A stretch of 5,234 bases of DNA. It comes from Synergistaceae bacterium (GTDB lineage Bacteria > Synergistota > Synergistia > Synergistales > Synergistaceae). The translations under genes were made by a program, and so were the position numbers. Below the pieces are notes generated by a model, which did no database searches, had not been told where the DNA came from, and saw nothing but the letters and a program-made list of their open reading frames with translations. This document shows positions 1 through 5,234 of this stretch, in pieces. Where the stretch lies: contig JAISLO010000089.1 in the NCBI GenBank assembly GCA_031290815.1, positions 1 through 5,234 of the forward strand, given 5' to 3'. Every line of letters begins with the position of its first letter. Positions within the stretch are counted from its first letter, which is position 1.

Positions 1-24
1 GGTTTTGCCGCGCGGTGCTGTTGT

Positions 25-78
25 GGGGGGGGGCGGGGTGCTGCCCCCCTGGGGGGGGTCTGGGGCGGCGCCCCCGGG
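25..78. repeat. GC-rich paired-hairpin intergenic repeat, copy 1 (G-run variant)
   Basis: This stretch consists of G runs (nine G at 25-33, four at 35-38, eight at 51-58, four at 62-65) alternating with C runs (44-49, 71-75). GGGG 35-38 can pair with CCCC 44-47 around a 5-nt loop. GGGGC 62-66 pairs with GCCCC 70-74 around loop GGC. The right half matches the intergenic element at 3943-3955 in 12 of 13 positions (GGGGCGG-C/A-GCCCC), and the left half shares a GC(T/A)GC...CCCTG pattern. The two are therefore probably copies of one dispersed family. That they belong to one family is an inference from this window only. Confidence 0.55.
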
Positions 79-89
79 TTTTGTTATTT
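62..89 (+). terminator. Possible intrinsic terminator of an upstream gene
   Basis: A GGGGC/GCCCC stem (62-66 with 70-74, loop GGC) is followed after CGGG by a T-rich run at 79-89 (nine T in eleven bases). This could end transcription of a gene lying left of the window and so separate it from the moeA operon. The gap between stem and T-run and the interrupted T-run make it imperfect. The stem may simply be part of the dispersed repeat. Confidence 0.35.
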
Positions 90-102
90 AAAGGGGTGGA
101 GA

Positions 103-1338
103 ATGTCTGGGTTTGTAGAGGAAATCAGGCCGATAGACGATTGCCTTGAGGCCGCGTCCAAGTCGCTTGGATTCCCCTGGGATGTAAAAGAGCGCAGAGT
201 GAGCCTGCAAGACGCGCTTGGAGCCCGCTCGTCGAGGGATATCCGTGCCCCCGAGCCATATCCTCCGTTTACGAGGAGCCTGAGGGATGGTTATGCGTTG
301 GATCACTCCAACACGATAGGGGCGTCGGCGGCATCGCCCGTGTTTCTCCGAATGGCGGGAGAGGTCATGATGGGAGAGGAACCCTCCTTTGAGCTGTCCG
401 GAGAGGAAACCGCCGCCATCCCGACCGGAGGCATACTGCCTAATGGAGCGGACGCGGTCGTCATGATCGAGGATACGACTGTTTCCTGCGGCTGGGTCGA
501 GGTCCGCAAAGCGGTTCAGCGCAATGAAAACTTAGTCTGTAAAGGCGAAGAGGTCGCCGTTGGAGATGTCTTGATAAAAAACGGAGATCTGATTGGCTGC
601 GCTGTGCCGGGCATGTTGGGGTCCTTTGGAATTTCGGAGGCGGATGTGCAGGACGTGAAAATAGGGATAATCTCCACCGGAGACGAAATAGTGCCGGTGA
701 GTGAGTCTCCTCCAGTCGGTTTCATCCGCGACGCGAACACGAACATAATTCAATCGGTCCTGAGGCGGTACGGCTGGGTGTCCCTGTCTTACGGAATAGT
801 CTCCGACGAATGGCACAAGTTAAAAGCCAGGACAGACGAGGCGTTGGCCGAGTGCGACGTCGTGCTTCTGAGCGGCGGGTCGTCCGTAGGGATGCGGGAC
901 AACACGGCTAAAATCATGAGCGCGCTTGCCTCGCCCGGACTTGTGGTCAGGGGAATAAACATGACGCCAGGCAAACCGACGCTCATCGGCGGCTCTTCCG
1001 ACGAGAAAAAATTGATCGTAGGACTGCCTGGGCATCCTCTTTCATGTATGACGACGGCCATTTTCGTCGTCATGCCGCTGTTGCTCGCCATGAGCGGAGT
1101 TTCCTCTTCTTCCAGCCACGCCGGGAGATATATGGAACTCGTCCTGGCTGACGACGTACAGGGGCGCGCCGGCGCGGACGAATTCATACCCATGCGCGTT
1201 GAGAAAAACCGCGCGCATCCTATGGCCGCCAAATCCGGGTATGTATCCGCCGCAAGAGACGCCGACGGCTTCATAAGATTGCGCCCAAACACAGAGACGC
1301 TGAGAAAGGGCGAGAACGCGGAGGTTTGGATATGGTGA
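103..1338 (+). CDS. moeA: Molybdopterin molybdenumtransferase MoeA (first copy)
   Basis: This cytoplasmic enzyme inserts molybdate, or tungstate, into adenylated molybdopterin to form the active cofactor. At 411 aa it has the usual length of a stand-alone MoeA. Family motifs seen in order are PPFTRSLRDGYAL (residues 54-66), GADAVVMIEDT (115-125), ISTGDEIV (190-197), IRDANTN (208-214), SGGSSVGMRD (257-266), TPGKP (288-292) and LPGHPLS (308-314). A C-terminal beta domain runs from about 335 to 411. Acidic positions matching E. coli MoeA D59, E188, D228 and D259 are kept (D62, E195, D235, D266). The position of E. coli D142 is Glu (E150 in GEE), and that of K279 is Thr (T288). ATG at 103 is the only ATG in frame and follows a Shine-Dalgarno-like AAGGGGTG at 91-98. 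The frame stays open to the left edge but has no ATG, GTG or TTG there. It is first in a tightly packed operon, and its stop overlaps the start of the second moeA. The family call is secure; the metal preference is not known. Confidence 0.95.
   Translation: MSGFVEEIRPIDDCLEAASKSLGFPWDVKERRVSLQDALGARSSRDIRAPEPYPPFTRSLRDGYALDHSNTIGASAASPVFLRMAGEVMMGEEPSFELSGEETAAIPTGGILPNGADAVVMIEDTTVSCGWVEVRKAVQRNENLVCKGEEVAVGDVLIKNGDLIGCAVPGMLGSFGISEADVQDVKIGIISTGDEIVPVSESPPVGFIRDANTNIIQSVLRRYGWVSLSYGIVSDEWHKLKARTDEALAECDVVLLSGGSSVGMRDNTAKIMSALASPGLVVRGINMTPGKPTLIGGSSDEKKLIVGLPGHPLSCMTTAIFVVMPLLLAMSGVSSSSSHAGRYMELVLADDVQGRAGADEFIPMRVEKNRAHPMAAKSGYVSAARDADGFIRLRPNTETLRKGENAEVWIW
1320..1325 (+). promoter_or_regulatory. 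Shine-Dalgarno site that fixes the moeA2 start at ATG 1332
   Basis: GGAGGT lies inside the last codons of moeA1. ATG at 1332 is 6 nt downstream of it. The in-frame TTG at 1326 directly abuts the site and is too close to be used. GTG 1335 is the next in-frame codon and would also be reachable (9 nt). ATG 1332 gives a 7-bp overlap with the moeA1 stop, consistent with translational coupling. Confidence 0.75.
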
Positions 1339-3263
1339 GAGCCGGCTATCCAGAGCACTGCTCGCTCGATGACGCGCGAAAAATTCTGCTGGACGAGTTC
1401 GCGAATTCCCAGCGCGGGACCGAGGAGAGAGAGACTCTCCGTTCTTTGGGCTTCATACTGGCAGGGGACATATTGTCGAGGAGAAACGTTCCGCACTATA
1501 CAGCGTCCGCTGTCGACGGATACGCCCTGCCAGCGTCCGCCACTTCCGGCGCCGCTCACGCCACTCCGGTCGTCGTCGATTCGAAAATGTTTTCGTGGGT
1601 GAACACCGGGATGCCTCTCCCATCAACGCAAGGTGCAGACGCGGTAGCGATGGTGGAGGACACGTCCTTGATCGAGGAAGGGACGGCAAGCAGGTTAAAA
1701 ATCTTTCGGAGCCTGACTCAGGGGGAAAATGTGAGGGCGGTTGGCGAAGACGTCATGAGCGGACAGCTGCTGGCATGCCGAGGCGATAAGGTGACTCCAG
1801 CGCTTCTCTCGCTTTTTTTGTGCGCCGGGGTCGATAGAGTCGCGGTATGCTCCCGTCCTAAGGCTATATTTATCCCTACCGGCAACGAGATTGTTTCATC
1901 GGAGCGCTGGTTCTCGGCGGAAAAGATCGAAGCGGGCCTCGTGGCGGACAGCAACTCCGCATACGCTGCGTCGATGTTTTCGTCATGGGGGTATCAATTG
2001 GATGTAGGGCCGATCCTGGCCGATGACCCGGACGTCATAGCCGAAGCGGTGTCGAACGCTGCGCGCTGTTACGATCTTGTGCTGGTGAGCGCCGGGTCGG
2101 CCAAGGGCAGGAAGGACCACTCTGCGAATGTCTTTTCCAGGCTGGGACGGATGTTGTTCCGATATGTGCGCATGAAACCAGGCCGGCCTGCCATGGCGGC
2201 AAATATAGGAGGGACTCCTGTTATTTGCGTCCCTGGATTCCCGATATCCTGCGCGGTGACGCTCTGGTCGCTCGTCTATCCCCTGCTGAAAATTCTATCA
2301 GGGGAAAATGTCACTGAGGATTATATATCCGAGGCAATAGGCGTCAGGAACGACATAGAGGCCAAGCTGACTGTTCAGCATTCGTCTCCCGCCGGAGTCG
2401 CCGAGTGGCTGAGAATGAAGTGCGCGTCCGTGGACGGCGCTATGCTTTGCTGGCCGCTGTCAGCCGGCGCGAGCGTCCTCTGGGCTCTGGCGGAATCGGA
2501 CGGAATATCGTTCCTGCCGGAGAACAGCCTTGAACATCCCAGCGGAAGCAGCGTCACGGTGCGCCTCACAAGGAACGTCGATTTCTCTCGGCGGCTGCTG
2601 TTCCAAGGATCGGACGACCCGGCAGTCGGACTCCTCGTTCCAATAATCAGGCAAAAAGGAGCGGACTTCGTCATAAGGCCCGTTGGCAGTATGGCCGGGA
2701 TCGCGGCGCTGGGCAGAGGGGAGGCCCATCTTGCCGCCGCCCATCTGTTGGACCCATCCGACGGGACATACAACACAAATTACATAGATCGATTCTCGAA
2801 CGGCAGAAATTGGAGCCGCAGGTTGATTTTCCACCGAGAGCAGGGAATAATGACAGCGAGGGGCAACCCCAAGGGAATTTTCTGTTTTCGCGATCTCGCG
2901 TCAGGCAGAGTCGTCTTTGAAAACAGGCAGCCAGGAGCCGGAACGAGAGTTTTGTTCGATCACATGCTGAAGGAAAATGGATTGGAGAAAAATGACGTTG
3001 CCGGTTATGACCGAATTTCGATCACCCATCTCGAAGCGGCCAACAAGGTTGCCTCCGGCGTGGCCGACGCCGCGCTTGGGATAAAAGCCGCGGCGGACGC
3101 GTTGGGGCTCGATTTCATTCCCATCGCGCGCGAGCCCTATGAACTCGTCTTTTCGGAGCGCTTTGAGGAACACCCCGCGTCAAAAATTCTCATGGACGCT
3201 CTGGAAAGTGAAGAGTGGAGAGAGTCGGTTCTAAAAATGGGAGGCTACGAATGGCCTGTATAA
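1332..3263 (+). CDS. moeA: MoeA-like molybdenumtransferase fused to a PBP-like domain
   Basis: This is a two-part protein of 643 aa. Residues 1 to about 415 are a divergent MoeA: PHYTASAVDGYAL (54-66), GADAVAMVEDT (101-111), GED (138-140), PTGNEIV (182-188), VADSNS (204-209), SAGSAKGRKD (253-262), MKPGRP (281-286) and VPGFPIS (300-306). Residues from about 417 to 630 match the PBP-like domain (Pfam PF12727 type) often found fused to MoeA: GSMAGIAALGRGEAHLAAAHLLD (452-474), HREQGIMTARGNPKGI (501-516), NRQPGAGTR (531-539) and LGLDFIPIAREPYELVF (591-607). That domain is related to ModA/TupA oxyanion-binding and LysR effector-binding folds. There is no signal peptide and the domain is C-terminal, so it acts in the cytoplasm. 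Unlike its neighbour, this MoeA keeps Asp at the E. coli D142 position (D140) and Lys at K279 (K282). Binding of molybdate, tungstate or cofactor by the PBP part is an inference. The start is ATG 1332; TTG 1326 would add two residues. Confidence 0.92.
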   Translation: MVRAGYPEHCSLDDARKILLDEFANSQRGTEERETLRSLGFILAGDILSRRNVPHYTASAVDGYALPASATSGAAHATPVVVDSKMFSWVNTGMPLPSTQGADAVAMVEDTSLIEEGTASRLKIFRSLTQGENVRAVGEDVMSGQLLACRGDKVTPALLSLFLCAGVDRVAVCSRPKAIFIPTGNEIVSSERWFSAEKIEAGLVADSNSAYAASMFSSWGYQLDVGPILADDPDVIAEAVSNAARCYDLVLVSAGSAKGRKDHSANVFSRLGRMLFRYVRMKPGRPAMAANIGGTPVICVPGFPISCAVTLWSLVYPLLKILSGENVTEDYISEAIGVRNDIEAKLTVQHSSPAGVAEWLRMKCASVDGAMLCWPLSAGASVLWALAESDGISFLPENSLEHPSGSSVTVRLTRNVDFSRRLLFQGSDDPAVGLLVPIIRQKGADFVIRPVGSMAGIAALGRGEAHLAAAHLLDPSDGTYNTNYIDRFSNGRNWSRRLIFHREQGIMTARGNPKGIFCFRDLASGRVVFENRQPGAGTRVLFDHMLKENGLEKNDVAGYDRISITHLEAANKVASGVADAALGIKAAADALGLDFIPIAREPYELVFSERFEEHPASKILMDALESEEWRESVLKMGGYEWPV

Positions 3264-3267
3264 GGAG
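3262..3267 (+). promoter_or_regulatory. Shine-Dalgarno site for the TTG start of the mobB-like gene
   Basis: AAGGAG overlaps the moeA2 stop codon (TAA 3261-3263) and lies 8 nt before TTG 3276. The nearer ATG at 3271 has only 3 nt spacing and is followed by TTT TGA, so it cannot start the gene. The unusual TTG start is therefore required, because no other in-frame start precedes the P-loop. Confidence 0.75.
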
Positions 3268-3275
3268 AAAATGTT

Positions 3276-3911
3276 TTGAACATCGTTGCCGTCTCTGGAT
3301 ATAAGGATTCCGGCAAAAGCACGCTTTGCGGGATAATGGTCAGCGCGCTTTCCAAGCGCGGCCTGAGCGTCGGTTATATCAAACGCACGGAGGAATTTGT
3401 CGCGTCCCGCGGAGACACGGACTCCGGGGCAATCTGCGCGTTGGGAGTCCCGGCCCTCCTGTGGGGAAAGGACTCCTTCAGGTTTGAGAAGATATGCAGC
3501 CAAAGCGGGAACGCCGACGTATACAGCATTGCCGGGATGTATTTTCCACAGGCTGACATAGTCATATTGGAGGGAGGAAAGGATCTGCTCCTGCCCAAGA
3601 TATGGGTTTTGAGGGAGAACGAACAGCCTCCTGACGACAAAGGCATCTTCGCGCTTTATGACCGATATGGAAACGGGGACGGCGGTCTTCGCTACGGAGC
3701 GGATGATTTGGACCGCCTCGTCCTGGACATCGCGGGGAGGGTGAAGAGTCGCGGAAGCGTCCGCGTCTATATGGACGAAAAGGAGATCGCGATGAAAAAT
3801 TTTGTAGGGGATTTTATCGCCGGCGGAGTCAGAGGAATGCTCGACTCGCTGAAAAAACCTCTGAACTGCGACACATCGGGAAACATTCGCATCTATCTGG
3901 ACAAAAAATAG
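3276..3911 (+). CDS. mobB: MobB-like GTP-binding protein of molybdopterin-guanine dinucleotide synthesis
   Basis: MobB proteins are P-loop GTP-binding partners that support MobA in attaching GMP to molybdopterin. This 211-aa protein opens with a beta strand and a Walker A loop, GYKDSGKSTL (8-17). SVGYIKRTEEF...DTDSGA (31-52) occupies the place of the usual KHxxH...DTD segment, and ADIVILEGGKDLLLPKIWV (93-111) that of the usual D-x-VLVEGxK...PKIEV. Two typical MobB features are changed: KH is KR, and EGFK is EGGK. A C-terminal segment (about 162-211: VRVYMDEKEIAMKNFVGDFIAGGV...GNIRIYLDKK) resembles the extension seen in some anaerobe MobB proteins. The gene follows moeA2 by 12 bp and is clearly in the same operon. 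The P-loop and MobB-type layout are secure; the exact role is less so, because no mobA is visible here and the protein is diverged. Confidence 0.8.
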   Translation: MNIVAVSGYKDSGKSTLCGIMVSALSKRGLSVGYIKRTEEFVASRGDTDSGAICALGVPALLWGKDSFRFEKICSQSGNADVYSIAGMYFPQADIVILEGGKDLLLPKIWVLRENEQPPDDKGIFALYDRYGNGDGGLRYGADDLDRLVLDIAGRVKSRGSVRVYMDEKEIAMKNFVGDFIAGGVRGMLDSLKKPLNCDTSGNIRIYLDKK

Positions 3912-3914
3912 ATC

Positions 3915-3958
3915 CAGGGAGCGCAGCTCCCTGACGGAGCTTGGGGCGGAGCCCCAAG
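3915..3958. repeat. Paired perfect hairpins in the mobB-moeB gap (repeat copy 2)
   Basis: Two perfect stem-loops stand in tandem. CAGGGAGC (3915-3922) pairs with GCTCCCTG (3926-3933) around loop GCA. CTTGGGGC (3940-3947) pairs with GCCCCAAG (3951-3958) around loop GGA. They begin 4 bp after the mobB-like stop codon. No T-run follows (next bases GTATTGCATTTG), so they do not form a standard intrinsic terminator. They resemble REP-like intergenic palindromes and match the right half of the element at 25-78. Possible effects are mRNA 3'-end protection of the upstream message or lowered expression of moeB relative to moeA/mobB. Confidence 0.75.
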
Positions 3959-3978
3959 GTATTGCATTTGCCGTTATC

Positions 3979-3984
3979 GAGGTG
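3979..3984 (+). promoter_or_regulatory. Shine-Dalgarno site that decides the moeB start at TTG 3991
   Basis: GAGGTG sits 6 nt before TTG 3991. The upstream in-frame GTG at 3982 lies inside this same site and has no ribosome-binding sequence of its own close by. Starting at TTG gives MSDQRMKRYARHI, which lines up with the usual MoeB/HesA N-terminus (L-S/T-x-x-x-x-x-R-Y-x-R-H-I). Confidence 0.65.
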
Positions 3985-3990
3985 ACGCTG

Positions 3991-4764
3991 TTGAGCGATC
4001 AACGCATGAAACGTTACGCAAGGCATATAGTGCTTAAAAAGATAGGGGTCAAGGGTCAGCGGAAACTGCTCGACGCCAGGGTCCTTGTCGCCGGCGCAGG
4101 CGGACTGGGCTCGCCTGCGGCGCTGTATATGGCCGCGGCCGGCATCGGAACCATAGGCATAGCGGACGGTGACGTCGTGGAGCTGTCAAACCTCCAGCGC
4201 CAGATAATGTACAGCGCCGCGGACGTGGGCATGGAAAAGACGCGGTCGGCGGCGGAGGCCATTCGAGGCTTGAACTCGGATGTCAGCGTGAATATTTACG
4301 ATACATTCTTATCCTCCCAGAACATCATGGAGATCATCGATCCGTATGATTTCATCTTGGACTGTACGGACAATGTTTCATCGAAATTTCTGATAAACGA
4401 CGCCTGCGTCATCGCGGAAAAACCGTTTGTACATGCGGGAATCGGCAGTTTCTATGGGCAGATCATGACCTACGCGCCAGGCGCGGCCCCATGCTGCCGG
4501 TGTGTTTTCGGCGACCCTGATGAGGCTGATGATGCGCAGAGGCGCAGGGGCGGCGTGATCGGCGCGGTATGCGGGGTTATCGGCAGTCTCCAGGCTATGG
4601 AGGCAATTAAGTATATAATTGGCATAGGGGACCTTTTGAGCGGCCGCATTCTCACTTATGACGCGCTGACAGCCGAATTCCGGACCCTCAAAACATCCGG
4701 CAGGGTAGACGACTGCCCGGTGTGCGGGACTAACCCGACGATCACCGAAATTGGGAGGAAATAG
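3991..4764 (+). CDS. moeB: MoeB/HesA/ThiF-family adenylyltransferase
   Basis: This 257-aa E1-like enzyme uses ATP to adenylate the C-terminal Gly of a MoaD/ThiS-type sulfur carrier, the step before thiocarboxylate formation for molybdopterin or thiamin. Seen in order: RYARHIVLKKIGVKGQRKL (8-26), nucleotide-binding GAGGLG (35-40), DGDVVELSNLQRQ (59-71) with the conserved Arg, GMEKT (81-85) with the conserved Lys, DCTDN (124-128), a zinc site from two CxxC pairs (C168/C171 and C242/C245), and GVIGSLQAMEAIKYI (195-209). The last is nearly the same as E. coli MoeB. There is no rhodanese domain. The Cys that lies just before this segment in E. coli ThiF (C184) and MoeB (C187) is absent: the local sequence is QRRRGGVIG. 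Context with moeA and mobB favours a molybdopterin role, but ThiF or HesA-like use with another carrier is possible, since no moaD or thiS is in the window. GTG 3982 is an alternative start. Confidence 0.85.
   Translation: MSDQRMKRYARHIVLKKIGVKGQRKLLDARVLVAGAGGLGSPAALYMAAAGIGTIGIADGDVVELSNLQRQIMYSAADVGMEKTRSAAEAIRGLNSDVSVNIYDTFLSSQNIMEIIDPYDFILDCTDNVSSKFLINDACVIAEKPFVHAGIGSFYGQIMTYAPGAAPCCRCVFGDPDEADDAQRRRGGVIGAVCGVIGSLQAMEAIKYIIGIGDLLSGRILTYDALTAEFRTLKTSGRVDDCPVCGTNPTITEIGRK
4754..4758 (+). promoter_or_regulatory. Shine-Dalgarno site for the GTG start of the hisD-like gene
   Basis: GGAGG at the end of moeB lies 7 nt before GTG 4766, which is one base after the moeB stop (TAG 4762-4764). The next in-frame ATG, at 4808, has no such site and would remove the conserved N-terminal helix, so GTG is preferred. 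Confidence 0.7.
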
Positions 4765-4765
4765 C

Positions 4766-5234
4766 GTGGAGTTCATAAAGTCATGTGTCGAACCGTCTTT
4801 GTCGGAAATGAGGAAACTGAGCGAGGAAACGCGCCGCATCATCGAGGATGTCAGAGAACATGGTGACGAAGCCGCGGCGCGTTATCAAAAGAAGTTCGAC
4901 CAATGCGAACGCGGCGATTTCAGGCTGTCCCGCGATGAAATAGAGCGCGCTTACAAATCCGTAAGCGAGAGCTTTCTCGCGGACTTGCGCCGTGCGGCCC
5001 AAAATATCCGAGCTTTTGCAGAAGCCCAGATGGACTCCATTCACGAAATTTCCTCGTTCAGCCCTTCGCCTGGGATATCGCTCGGGCACAGAAAGATACC
5101 GGTCCAGTCTTGCTGCTGTTACGTCCCCGGTGGTTCGTATCCGTTGTATTCGACAGCGCTGATGCTCGCAATCCCCGCCAAAATTGCCGGGACGCCGCGA
5201 GTCGCCGCCTGCTCTCCGGCCATGAAAGGCAGAG
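4766..5234 (+). CDS. Histidinol dehydrogenase family protein, N-terminal part (cut by window edge)
   Basis: The first 156 codons are present and the frame runs off the right edge. The family oxidises alcohols to acids with NAD+ and zinc; HisD proper makes L-histidine from L-histidinol, while paralogues such as HpsN act on sulfopropanediol. Visible signs are REHGDEAAARYQKKFD (N-terminal helix, compare E. coli KARGDEALREYSAKFD), GISLGHRKIPVQ and CCCYVPGGSYPLYSTALMLAIPAKIAGTPRVAACSP, the conserved nucleotide-fold segment. Two features differ from E. coli HisD: PGG is followed by Ser-Tyr-Pro rather than Ser-Ala-Pro, and three Cys in a row precede YVPGG where E. coli has VGL. Tyr-Pro after PGG is, from memory, more like HpsN-type paralogues. 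The catalytic Glu/His and zinc ligands lie beyond the edge, so the substrate cannot be judged. It is one base after moeB and probably co-transcribed. No other histidine gene is visible. The family call is firm; a hisD symbol is withheld. Confidence 0.88.
   Translation, partial: MEFIKSCVEPSLSEMRKLSEETRRIIEDVREHGDEAAARYQKKFDQCERGDFRLSRDEIERAYKSVSESFLADLRRAAQNIRAFAEAQMDSIHEISSFSPSPGISLGHRKIPVQSCCCYVPGGSYPLYSTALMLAIPAKIAGTPRVAACSPAMKGR

Noticed and set aside
85..90. TATTTA as a possible -10 promoter box for the operon.
   Set aside because: Transcription would begin within the ribosome-binding site of moeA1, and no -35 box is visible in the G/C runs upstream.
1..102. A coding extension of moeA1 to the left, since the frame is open to the window edge.
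   Set aside because: There is no start codon in that frame before 103, the translation would be homopolymeric Gly/Pro, and the MoeA N-terminus is complete from 103.
789..1559. A 256-codon open frame on the minus strand across moeA1 and the start of moeA2.
   Set aside because: It is opposite two clear MoeA genes. Its translation is rich in Ser, Pro and Arg with no recognisable domain, and it spans the gene junction. It is a GC-driven shadow.
2375..2834. Minus-strand open frames of 124-133 codons over the middle of moeA2.
   Set aside because: They lie opposite the conserved MoeA-PBP coding sequence, have low-complexity translation and lack a ribosome-binding site with independent support.
3940..3958. 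The second hairpin after mobB as an intrinsic terminator.
   Set aside because: There is no T-run after the stem, and the downstream moeB has no recognisable promoter of its own, so full termination here is unlikely.
4378..5089. Minus-strand open frames (154 and 102 codons) over moeB and the hisD-like gene.
   Set aside because: They overlap strongly conserved coding sequence on the plus strand and show no family motifs.

Overview
The window is a compact, one-strand gene cluster for the late steps of molybdenum/tungsten cofactor (Moco/Wco) biosynthesis. It ends in a truncated dehydrogenase gene. Dense same-strand packing, no introns and Shine-Dalgarno sites before every gene show it is bacterial. 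The DNA is GC-rich but uses many ATA (Ile) and AGG/AGA (Arg) codons. TTG and GTG starts are frequent, and a MoeA-PBP fusion is present. This fits an anaerobe such as a member of Synergistota, or less likely a clostridial or desulfobacterial lineage. That placement is an inference from style and gene content, not from a marker gene.

Layout: 1-102 is a G/C-homopolymer-rich intergenic repeat with a possible terminator for an upstream gene outside the window. 103-1338 is a full-length MoeA (moeA1). 1332-3263 is a second, divergent MoeA fused to a C-terminal periplasmic-binding-protein-like domain (moeA2-PBP); its start overlaps the moeA1 stop. 3276-3911 is a divergent MobB-like P-loop protein with a C-terminal extension. 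3912-3990 is a short intergenic stretch carrying two perfect 8-bp hairpins, related to the repeat at the left edge. 3991-4764 is a MoeB/HesA/ThiF-type adenylyltransferase. 4766 to the right edge is the N-terminal third of a histidinol-dehydrogenase-family protein.

How the genes fit together: MoeB-type enzymes adenylate the C-terminal glycine of a MoaD/ThiS-like sulfur carrier so it can be thiolated, which supplies the dithiolene sulfurs of molybdopterin. MoeA proteins insert molybdate (or tungstate) into adenylated molybdopterin. MobB binds GTP and supports guanylylation to the dinucleotide cofactor. The PBP-like domain could present or sense oxyanion or cofactor. No MoaA/C/D/E, Mog/MoaB, MobA or Mo/W enzyme is in the window, so the early pathway and the client enzyme must lie elsewhere. 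The HisD-family gene follows moeB by one base and is likely co-transcribed. Its visible part has features that make a non-histidine role worth testing.

Nothing here is a clearly new system. The points most worth follow-up are the two unequal MoeA copies, the PBP fusion, the HisD-like gene inside a cofactor operon, and the paired-hairpin repeat.
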